A stretch of DNA of 64,000 nucleotides from NCBI GenBank assembly GCA_036429605.1, contig JAVFKD010000016.1, forward strand, positions 4,278,001-4,342,000, written 5' to 3'. Every line of letters begins with the position of its first letter. The stretch's first letter is position 1. Under the pieces are notes generated by a model. That model searched no databases. It was not told the DNA's origin and saw nothing but the letters and a program-made list of their open reading frames with translations. Below, in pieces: positions 10,782 through 20,108 of the stretch. Made by a program: the position numbers and the translations under genes. Origin of the DNA: Cladobotryum mycophilum (Eukaryota > Ascomycota > Sordariomycetes > Hypocreales > Hypocreaceae).

Positions 10782-12640
10782 CGTGGCAGTTGACAATGGA
10801 GGTGAACAAGCTTCCAAGGTGTTCCAGGAGCCAGGGAAGAGATACTTAAATAGTAATGAAAGGTGTTTACCAAGTGAAACCAAGGGTAGCGCATCATGCC
10901 TTGTGATCTCGCCGGCGCAGAACATGAAATGATGTTACATCGTGCACGAGGGAGGAAACACCCGAGCAAACAACAAAAGGCATTTTACCGTCGGGTCGGT
11001 AAATAATACGGCAGGAGTATCGCAGCAATTGCATGCACGAGAATATTCCGACGATCTAAATATTGATATAGGCTAAAGGCAAGCCCATGGTTCTATACAA
11101 TTCGTCATAATATATCTGCTCTTAAGGTTGGTTTGGTACCTGATTAAGAAGATTGGTTGTTCCTAGTGATGGACAGGGATCTACTCTGGAGCATGTTGGT
11201 GATGGTTGAAAATGCGGGGGATTTTCGGTGCAATGACAGAACGTTGCACCTCCTATGCTACGTTGAGGTGGTAGTTTATGTGGAGAGAGTGCATTGGACG
11301 GATCCAAGAGCCGGATTGACTGTCAAGATGGAGCATGAAGCATCAAATACAGTATTGAGCATCACAATCCGAAAGGAGGAGATCCATCTTCATGCTATTG
11401 AGAGATGCCATTTGGCTCAAGTTTACTCCGGTCACCGCAACAGATTGCCTGTTTAGGCAATTGCTGATAGACTTGGACAATCCAGCCATTCGTTTAAAGG
11501 TTCATATCCATCATGTCTTCTCAACTGTTCAAAAAGGGATTGATTCTGTCTCGCATACCAATGGCGTCTCATGCTGCTTCCCCACAGGCTCGAGTCCTGC
11601 AATGCATCTCCAATCCCCCGCCTCCACCAACGGTTCACCCTTTCCATCACGGCAGAGATTGAGGCCTTCACGGTTAGCTTCGCACGTAGGTGAGCCATGT
11701 TTCCGAAAAGTCCGACCCCAGCGAAACGGTTCGCACTAGTATTATGTTTACTCAGGGAACACTTGCTTCGGGATATTCATGCGCGCAATTGCACTGAAAT
11801 GGGAGCAGCCAAGTTGTGCTTGTCGATGGGTTCGCCATTCTCCGCCCCTTGCCCCTCAAGGCTCGTTCTCGTTTTGGAAGTAATAACAGAAACTCATACT
11901 TTACATATAGCCCAGGGCTGGGTCATCGAATCAATACGTCCCTTCAACAGTGAATAGCGGTTTAGGTTGATCTCGTACCCCTGATTCTAGAACATATGGG
12001 GTATTGAACATACCCACATCAATGTCACCCAACACAGAAACAATATACTTACTGGAAGCTCAATATCATCATCGGCCTATTCCAGATCCGAGAAAGCCTT
12101 TTTGTCTCTTTGACTCGGTAAGTATCCGACGGGAGCCGGCTCTTTTGATATGCCAAGAATTGGTAGGCATGAATTAACGACCTCGCAGCACCGTAAGCTG
12201 GTCGCCCTCCATTCTAACGTCGCCTCAATGCAAATAGCACAACGCATCCTGATGAAGATTTACCTTGTAGGACCGCATTCTGCATTTCCATGTGCTCAAG
12301 GTCAAGCCGATCCTTTTATCCAACGGAACATTTGTGACGCAAATCTGCACCATCGTCCCCTCTGCATGCAGTGGGGGTAACAGCAACGAGGAACATGATA
12401 TTGATAGAGAGAGACTGGACAAGACTTCTAGGCGTGTTGCCTCGCGATGTGAAAACCGAGCTGGAAACAGCGGTATTTGAAGTTTTCGTCCAAGAGCACA
12501 ACGTTCGGCCCGAACAGCAAGGCACGTAATGCCGCTTAAGAAAGGCACCAGGTTGCACACAAGATGACAACAGCAAACTCTCTGTCAAAGACTTTATCAA
12601 GTAATGTAGGAGAGAAATGAGACTCATATCATGCATAGGG

Positions 12641-12671
<31 letters not shown>

Positions 12672-13827
12672 AGGAAGTGACATATTTCGTAGAGACTGAT
12701 GCAATAGTTAGAGAGAAGGGGCTGGAATAGGTCGAAGAGTGCTGGAAAAGGGCTTAGGCCTTGGAGTGAAGCTTTCAGCGATCAGCAAATTTTTTTTTCT
12801 TCAAGGCCTTTTGCTAGAAAAGTATGACAATCTGGCTGAGTCGATGAAGGGCTTGGAAACCATCTTTCATGATGTTAGCAGGGAGCATGCAGAACCCGTT
12901 GAGTTTGTTCCCTAGGCTCCCATCCGGCGCAAACGTGAACCGCCTGCACGTTGAATCAGTTCAGTTGTATTGAGAACAACAAACCAGGACTCCACAACGA
13001 AGCGTACGCAATTTTGTAAGCATGTAGTGACAGTGTATCTTCACATCAAGGGCATGTGAAATACCTCTCTGCCTACGATTTTAAGCTGAGCTTATGACTG
13101 CGGGTGACTCGAGTCCTGTGCCCTCTCTTATCCGGTCACGCGTCACCCCCCGATAAAGAACTCGGCCCGGCACGTTTTCAACTGTCCTGATGGTGGGGAC
13201 GGGGCGGACGGGCCGCGCTGTAAGCCTCAGAGGGCGCGCCCCTTCTCTCATGCTCCCTCTCGTGCCCTCTTTGTACCGGCGTAGATCTAGAGATCTATAC
13301 GAGGTGACACCCCCACTGACACGGCATTTATCGACCTGCTGATTTGAGACGATGGAGGCGTTTCAGGTGATGCTCTTGAAAGGCTTTCAAATAGCGGGTT
13401 GTAGAGACATGAAAGCCCTAATTAATACCGGTGAGGAGAGTTAGTCTCGAGATGGTGAGAGTTGCTACCCTATAGCGGTGTATATGAGTCAACTGATAGT
13501 AACCCCCCCTTCCCTCCTTCACAGAGTGTCGAGATTACTAGGTATTTAGTCCATAGCCTTTGTAGATCATACGGGTGATTTTATCTAAGCTAAATTGAAT
13601 GCAAAAAGTATCAAGTCTATTCCCTTTCTTCTCAAGCATACAGTATTTCGAATAGGTATTTGATGCAACAAGTCACAGGTTTACATGCTGTCAGGTACGT
13701 ACCTGCATAACCCCCCAAAATCGAACCAATCAAGGGTTGAGGTCATCAAGTAGGAAGGTTCTTAGTCCATGTATCCTTCCCCTCCTCCAACGAGCAGGAG
13801 CAGCCGCCCTTGAGCTCAATCGGTTCA
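10782..13827. other. 3-kb gene-poor stretch
   Basis: No convincing gene is seen. The left 200 bases are the GH92 promoter. Open frames between 11150 and 12640 show neither family motifs nor codon structure. The stretch holds a GA dinucleotide repeat (12641-12668) and a GC-rich patch around 13180-13250. Confidence 0.5.
12641..12668. repeat. (GA)n microsatellite
   Basis: About 14 uninterrupted GA units lie in otherwise non-coding sequence. Confidence 0.9.
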
Positions 13828-13924
13828 GCCCGGTTAGCTCAATCGGTAGAGCGTGAGACTCTTAAGTTTCAAGTTCTGAAGCGGCGATATCTCAAGGTTG
13901 CGGGTTCGACCCCCGCATTGGGCT
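13828..13924 (+). tRNA. tRNA-Lys(CTT) with 24-nt intron
   Basis: The 7-bp acceptor stem pairs GCCCGGT with ATTGGGC. A-box-like TTAGCTCAATCGG and B-box GGTTCGACC are present, and the anticodon loop reads C-T-CTT-A. An intron of about 24 nt (13865-13888) sits after the base next to the anticodon, the standard eukaryotic position, and removing it pairs GAGA with TCTC in the anticodon stem. A run of T at 13924-13927 can stop Pol III. Just upstream, at 13812-13824, the 12-mer AGCTCAATCGGT of the D-arm is repeated. Confidence 0.95.
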
Positions 13925-14280
13925 TTTCCTATCCAAATTACCAGATTGAGATATCAAGGCGGCTGTTATTTTTTGCGTCCTCTGATAATTATCATTGCTC
14001 TTTTCTTTTCTTTTCTCTCTTTTTCTCCCAATTTTTTTTCATGCTTGTTTGTAAGATGTTAATTACCAACTACACAGTAGTACTACGACAACAATAACAG
14101 TAATGTCACTGTCGGATAGACTGTTTGGCTCTTTTTGCTTCATATGGTATATTGGCGGACCGTCTCGTGTCCCATTATGTAGCATCATTAAAGAATTCCA
14201 ACTATATGCATGCTCCTTATGCGCCATTGCCCTCAAAATCATGCAATAAATCCTCAATCATATCCTCATCCTACCCAAAA
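13925..14280. other. intergenic
   Basis: Downstream of the tRNA is a T-rich tract (13990-14040), then the 3' flank of the Cwc25 gene. No gene is seen. Confidence 0.5.
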
Positions 14281-15267
14281 TTAATCACGATCTCTCTGCA
14301 AACCGTGTCTGCTGCGTCCCATTCGACTCCCTAGGTCCAGGTGCCCAGCCTGTTTATGTAGATCATTGGTAAAGGCACGATCTCCTGCACGTTGTCGGGC
14401 TCTGTCATCATTCTCCCGTGCCTGGCGTTCTCGCTCCTCTATCGCGGCAAGACGTTTCTGTCGATTGTCGTCAAGCTCAGAGGCAGCAGACTGCATCGCT
14501 TCTAGTTTGCGAGCCTTGTCATCCGCCTCAGGTTGCCGGCGTCTCTCGCGAATGTATTCCTTCTCGTGTCTCCGAGATCGTGCCTCAGGCTGTCGACGCC
14601 GATCACGTGTATGGTCTCTATCATCGTCTCGAGATCGAGCCTCAGGCCGCCGGTCTCTAGTCCGACGTTCCCGATGCTCCCGATGCTCTCGATGTTCTCG
14701 GTGTTCTCGATGTTCCCGAGGCCGGCTGTGACCCTCGTTCCTCGCGCTTTTGCTATCCTCATGACCCATAGAAGAGAGTAGTTGGCGTCGTTTGATTGGA
14801 TCGTTCATCATGGCTTCATAGGCGGCTTGCTCCTGTCGCTTGATGGCAAGTAGAGGGTCGTCGCGAATCTTGGCGGCTGTGTCGCGAGCGCTGTTTGCAT
14901 TTTGCAGAGCCATGAAACTCTCCTCTCCAGCAGCCTTTTCGAGCTTCTTGTTCTCGTTACCCTTTATGATGTTGTCGATCCTTCTTTTCCCCAAGAGATA
15001 GGCCTCGGTTTCTTCGCTCGTACCAGCCTGGCCATCGGTAGGGCCCTGATACATCCAATCTACGCGATCGATTCTCTTCTTGCCGCCCGCAGCTTCAAGC
15101 TGACGCTGTAGTTCTTCTTTGGCGCGCTCCTCTTTGATCTCGTTGATGCGCTGCTGTGTGCGCTTGCGCTCCGAGAGGGCCTTTTGCTCCTCATCGTAGA
15201 CAGCTTGTTGATTTCGCCGGAGACCGGGATGGAAGGACTTTTTGAGGTTGAGATCTCCGCCACCCAT
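14281..15267 (-). CDS. CWC25: pre-mRNA splicing factor Cwc25
   Basis: A single open frame of 328 residues. The N-terminus MGGGDLNLKKSFHPGLRRNQ is the Cir/Cwc25 N-terminal signature. It is followed by a charged helix and RVDWMYQGPTDG, the second conserved block of this family. The C-terminal 170 residues are Arg/Glu/Asp-rich, as in SR-like spliceosomal proteins, and include five to six tandem REH triplets (about 14660-14715). Cwc25 joins the activated spliceosome in the nucleus to permit the first transesterification. The start is at the conserved MGGG. No intron is needed. Confidence 0.93.
   Translation of the reverse strand: MGGGDLNLKKSFHPGLRRNQQAVYDEEQKALSERKRTQQRINEIKEERAKEELQRQLEAAGGKKRIDRVDWMYQGPTDGQAGTSEETEAYLLGKRRIDNIIKGNENKKLEKAAGEESFMALQNANSARDTAAKIRDDPLLAIKRQEQAAYEAMMNDPIKRRQLLSSMGHEDSKSARNEGHSRPREHREHREHREHREHRERRTRDRRPEARSRDDDRDHTRDRRRQPEARSRRHEKEYIRERRRQPEADDKARKLEAMQSAASELDDNRQKRLAAIEERERQARENDDRARQRAGDRAFTNDLHKQAGHLDLGSRMGRSRHGLQRDRD
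14655..14718 (-). repeat. in-frame 9-bp tandem repeat in Cwc25
   Basis: Repeated units encoding R-E-H triplets differ by third-position changes. The units encode charged linker and keep the frame, so copy number could vary without breaking the protein. Confidence 0.75.
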
Positions 15268-16658
15268 GATGACGATGAGTACTGGTTGGTTGATGGAGTA
15301 ATTGGATGCAGATAAAATGAGGTTGCAGAATCGAAGAAATCCGAAATGTCGAGAAATGGAAAAGATTCGAGAGTCTTAATAAGTTGCTTGGAATGAGGGT
15401 TTGAAGTTCGTAAATAGACAGATTGATGTCAACAAATTGGTTGCTTGCTTGATGGTTGAGATTGAGTCGCACCGCCACGATGGTTGAAAGAAGAAGGATT
15501 GTCACGTCTGAGTGTGGGCCAGCGGGGTTTTAATAGGTGGAATTTGGCCTACACGTGCTCTCAGCCTCTAACTTTGTGGCTGGTGTCTCTAAAGCTTCTG
15601 CTGCAAATTGTCTTTTTTACTAGCAGCCATGGAACTCTATGAATCTTGACGCATGAAATTTACTTTTATCTCACGACTAGAGTTTGTTCTGCTATTAGTA
15701 GTAAATGGATTGACTTTTCTCTCTCTATTCACATTTCAGGCACTAACTTTGTTTGCCTGAGATGCATATCTCCTAGGTGATAAACCAAGCGGGTGCAGAT
15801 ATCGTCCAGGTAGTCTTATCGTCAAAGTCTTATCATCATGATCTTATCGCCAAGGTCCACTGCCCCGCCCCGTTTGCCCCTCCTTTAGCGGTTGAACCAC
15901 TATATTAATCCACTGTATTTTTTGCATGAACCCACTAAGTGTCGATGGATCCCAAACACACGGTTATCCCTCCATCCCCTCCATCCAATCGATCAACTTC
16001 AAGCGGGGAAGGAAAACAACCCGACTTCTTCAAGACATGGGCGATTCATTTACACACATGAGCCAAGGTCGTATCAACCCGCCTACAGACCCCAACAGCC
16101 AACGGTTTTTTATCTTCATGCATGCACCTCATTCCCCGCCCCGCCCAAATCGTTCCTAGTGCCGCGCTGAGGTGCCCTCGAAGTCCCACGGGGTCCTCAT
16201 CACTACCCAATCAACAGCACAGCCCACCATCCCGCCCCCATTCACCTCGTGCCCTCAATCAAGCCGTCACACGTCGACTGTAAGCCCGCAAGTCAACGGG
16301 CTGCAAGGGAGGGATTATAGGGCATCGTCTTCAGGCACAGCACCTCTCATGTACAAGATGGCACCCAAGGAAAAAAAGCCCTCGTGGGCTCATCGTCACG
16401 CCTAAATTCACCGCACATTGGGGTACGAAGGAGGGGGTCATGACAACGATCGACGTGTTTCGCCTTGCGGTATATCCGCTTCCCATCTAGGAGCCGCTGT
16501 TCTATCGGTCTGAGTCTTTGGTTATATACCAATGCCGTTCCTAGTGTTTCTCGGTATTGTCTGATGAATCCTATTGTCTGTCACACTTGATTTATGGCAA
16601 AAGAAAGCCCAACAAGTCTCCCCATACCTTCTCCTTCTCCCAAGGCTCACCTGGAACC
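15268..16658. other. intergenic, divergent promoters
   Basis: This is the divergent region between Cwc25 and the MFS gene. Frames at 15892-16405 are Pro/Ser-rich but lack any family feature, and I read them as promoter or leader. Confidence 0.5.
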
Positions 16659-18411
16659 ATGCCGGAATATGGCACAAGTCAGTCGGATAGCAAGACTTCC
16701 ACCCAAATCGACGTCCAAAGCCTCGCCAGCAGTGATGCGACCATTACCATCACTCCGACCTTGACCTCGGACGAAGAAACACCTCTTATGCAAGACAACG
16801 ATGGCCCCGTCGTGCCCAAGTCGCTTCGGCGCTTCATCATATCCATGGCTGTCTTCATGTTCCTTCTCAAGAACATCAACGGGACTATGAGGAACGCTCC
16901 CATGTTAAAGATCATGGAGGACATCATCTGCCGTGACTACTATTCAGATCACCTCTTATGGATACCTGGCGGGCATGATCTCCGCTGCAAAGACATTGAT
17001 GTTCAGAAAACCCTAGCCATGGTCAAATCTTGGACTGTCTCCTCACACCTCCTAGTTGGTAAGTCGTGGCTCTTTACTTTCGTGCCCCGGTTACTAACCA
17101 TCACCCGATAGCCGTGATTGTACAGATTCCTTATGGAATACTAGCCGACAAGTATGGCCGCCGTCCAATTCTGTGTCTTGCTTTACTGGGCTGTGTCATT
17201 AATCAGATTTGGCTTTTTGTCGTCCGTACGTCCCAACCCTTCCCCCGAAACACTGGCCATCTTCTTGTTTGCTAATCTGAACAGTGCTCTTCCCTGATAA
17301 CCTCTCCATCTGGAGCATCATCTTTAGCGGTCTCTCCTATTTTGTCGGAGGAGGTGTTCCAATCGCCAACGCCATTATTTACACCCTCGTAACCGATGTT
17401 ACTCCCGCCTCAGAGAGGAGCACCATCTTCTCTCGGATCCTCGCCCTAGTTATTCTACCCGGCATCGTTATGAATCCCATCTGTGCTTTTCTCATGGACT
17501 TTAGTCCCTGGATCCCAATGTGGATTGCGTTCGCCGCAGACGTGATCGCCTTTGTTGCTGCGCTTTTCATTCCAGAGACCATGCAGTTGAGGCAACAAAC
17601 AGCCAAGAAAGATGTCGAGGCGTCGTTCAGTGAGAGCTACGAGCCCGATACCAAACCAGGCAACAACCAAGGTCTATGGCAGCAGGCACGGAGCTCGATC
17701 CAGAATGATGTCTCTCATCTCTGGCAGTTTGTCTTTGGATCAAAGACAATTATGCTATTCGTCACGGTGTTTTCTGTTTGCGCAGCCTACAAACTGGCAC
17801 TTTTGGGGTACATGTTGCAGTATATGACGAAGAGATTCAACATGGAGTGGTCCACGGTAAGCACCCATAAGCTTCGCCTCAAAGATAGCGCAAGCTGACA
17901 ATCCGATCAATAGGCCACGTATTTATCTACAATTTACGAACTGAGCTCTGCAGTCGTCTTCATGTTCATCCTCCCGCTAGCTTCCCGCATTTTAACAAAC
18001 CGCTTTGGCTACGACTCCTTCAACAGAGATCTTCTTCTGGCCAAGATTTCCGTCGCTGTCGCGGCGCTGAGCAGTCTAATTGGTGGTCTAGCATCCACAC
18101 CTTGGCTATTCATGCTCTCTCTTCCGCTTGGAAATCTTGGCGATGGATACATTGCCTTGTTCCGGGCCATTCTCAATGCCCTTGTTGAACCACACGCAGC
18201 GGCCACCTTGAACACTACAATCTCCACAGTAGAGACTCTGTTTCAGATGCTGGCTACGCCCCTGTTTGGCTGGATTCTAGGCAAGGGTATGGAGTTTGGC
18301 GGAGCCTGGACAGGACTGCCTTATTTTGCTGGCTGTTTATTTGGTACTATGGCCTTGACCGCCATGCTTGTCTATCAAGTCCCCAAGGGAATCACACCGT
18401 CGCAGAGATAG
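16659..18411 (+). CDS. MFS transporter
   Basis: Exons 16659-17058, 17112-17225, 17285-17856 and 17914-18411 sum to 1584 nt (527 residues); all three introns are GT-AG. A Ser/Thr-rich cytosolic tail of about 60 residues precedes the first membrane segment (FIISMAVFMFLL). The MFS loop 2-3 motif is present as GILADKYGRRP. About 12 hydrophobic segments follow in two sets, with a charged central loop (AKKDVEASFSESYEPDTK). The protein should be a plasma-membrane or vacuolar secondary carrier; its substrate cannot be read from sequence. An upstream in-frame ATG exists at 16563, but the start at 16659 gives the tail usual for fungal members. It precedes the racemase by 780 bases on the same strand. 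Confidence 0.9.
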
Positions 18412-19192
18412 TGTGCATTGCCAAGAGATTATGATTGGTTTAACGACCAGCTCGGATCATTCTTGTTTTCCCCCTCTTTTCTTCCGATTGGATTTATTTA
18501 TGGATAATGGCGCATGGCGTTTATGGTTGTGGCATATTTGAAGGCCACGTCGGTTTATGGTTGATACCCGGTAGATGAGAAGATTGATTCCATATTACAA
18601 ATAAATGATACAGGATTGGACAATGGCTGTCCGTATTGAAGGATTGGAATCGCCAGCACAGGGCGATATGTTTTTTATAAAGGTGACTCGACCAACGCGG
18701 AATGAAGAATGATCTCATTGCAACCTCGACCTCGTGGTTTTATGCTCACCAAGCATGTTGTGAGTGGGTTAGGGTTCCGACATCTACTCATGCACACTCA
18801 GAGTGCTGCGGAATATCGTGCTAGGCGACATCCGACAAAATGGAGCGTGGGGTTGTTTTAATCAGGAATGCGTCCGCGGCCTCCCCTCTAATAGACATGA
18901 TATCTAGTGTATTATATGACTACTCTGACTAATATATATAGATTCAAATATCGATACTATTCTACATTCAATTGATCAGTAAACACTATGACAGTATTGA
19001 ACTGCAGTTTGACTCCGAGGACGGGGTGGGGCTGGTTCTCTGCTGCCGTCCTCGCAGACTACAAGTACAGGCCTCCTCGCCGCTGTATTGGCCTTTTTGC
19101 TACACTCTCTCCCCGCCTCTCTCATCTAGATCCAACATCCACATCCACACCAACACCAACAGCAAAGGAAAGCAACACTGAAAACGACAGCA
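18412..19192. other. intergenic, racemase promoter
   Basis: Contains the MFS 3' flank and the racemase leader. Frames at 18972-19353 overlap the racemase and have no features. Confidence 0.5.
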
Positions 19193-19924
19193 ATGGCGGC
19201 TCATCCTACTACAGCTTCTCCCATGAAGACACTCGGGCTCATCGGGGGCATGAGCTGGGAATCTACCACAACCTACTATCAAGAGATCAACCGCCGAGTT
19301 CGACAAGTCAAGGGTGGCCTCCATTCTGCCAAATGCATCGTCTGGTCCTTTGACTTTGCTGAAATCGAGAAACTCCAACATGCCGACAAGTGGGACGAAG
19401 CTGGTGCCTTGCTGGACGAAGCGTCTGCCAAACTGAGGCTCGCCGGCGCAGACGCCATCGTCCTCTGCACCAACACGATGCACTTTGTGTCTCATGGCAT
19501 CGAAGCGGCCTCCCAGCTTCCCCTCATCCACATCGTCGACCCGACCGCCGAGCGCATCCGGAAATCTGGCTTCACCTCCGTCGGCCTCCTGGGCACCCGC
19601 TTCACCATGGAAAAGAGCTTCTACAAGGACCGCCTGGCCGACAAGTACGGACTGCAAGTCGTGGTCCCAAACGACGGGGACCGGGACATTGTGCACTCCA
19701 TCATCTACAACGAGCTGTGCAACGGCATCATCACGGAGACCTCGCGGCAAGAGTACTACAGAATCATCGGGGAGCTGAAGAAGGCTGGGGCAGAGTGTCT
19801 GATCCTCGGGTGCACGGAGATTGGCTTGTTGGTCAACGCCACCGGGAGCGAGCTGCCCGTGTTTGACACTGCCGAGATTCACGCCATAGCTGCTGCTGAC
19901 TGGGCGATGGGGGTGTCGAGCTGA
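19193..19924 (+). CDS. aspartate/glutamate racemase family protein
   Basis: An intronless frame of 243 residues. After a ten-residue leader the protein reads MKTLGLIGGMSWEST, the usual N-terminus of the bacterial and fungal aspartate racemase group, so translation may begin at residue 11. The two catalytic cysteines are present: Cys92 in LCTNTMHF and Cys207 in ILGCTEIGLL. The family is PLP-independent and inverts the alpha carbon of Asp or Glu by a two-base mechanism. There is no targeting signal, so it is probably cytosolic. Its 3' end faces that of the class V PLP enzyme 184 bases away. The lack of introns and bacterial-type N-terminus allow ancient transfer, but this is only inference. Confidence 0.92.
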   Translation: MAAHPTTASPMKTLGLIGGMSWESTTTYYQEINRRVRQVKGGLHSAKCIVWSFDFAEIEKLQHADKWDEAGALLDEASAKLRLAGADAIVLCTNTMHFVSHGIEAASQLPLIHIVDPTAERIRKSGFTSVGLLGTRFTMEKSFYKDRLADKYGLQVVVPNDGDRDIVHSIIYNELCNGIITETSRQEYYRIIGELKKAGAECLILGCTEIGLLVNATGSELPVFDTAEIHAIAAADWAMGVSS

Positions 19925-19947
19925 TTAGGAGTACGTCTTTCATAGGC

Positions 19948-19949
19948 AT

Positions 19950-19987
<38 letters not shown>

Positions 19988-20000
19988 TTATTTATTTATT
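19948..20000. repeat. (CA)n(TA)n(TTTA)n compound microsatellite
   Basis: About 12 CA units run into TA units and then TTTA units, just downstream of the racemase stop. Confidence 0.9.
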
Positions 20001-20108
20001 AGTGTATCTAGTAAATAACACCACGCACCCCGTCATGGGAGGATGCCAAGCAAAGCCTTTTTTTCTTCTCTTTTCTAACATCTGACTCGGTAAAGTGACC
20101 GACTCCTA

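Noticed and set aside
11150..12640. Several open frames of 60-115 codons on both strands
   Set aside because: No family motifs, no splice-compatible joins, heavy overlap between strands.
15892..16405. Pro/Ser-rich frames before the MFS gene
   Set aside because: Low-complexity, no ATG context or family match; probable promoter.
18972..19353. Plus-strand frames overlapping the racemase
   Set aside because: Lie in the leader and in other frames of a well-supported gene.
19100..19882. 260-codon minus-strand frame opposite the racemase
   Set aside because: Antisense shadow of the racemase, produced by its G+C-rich third positions.
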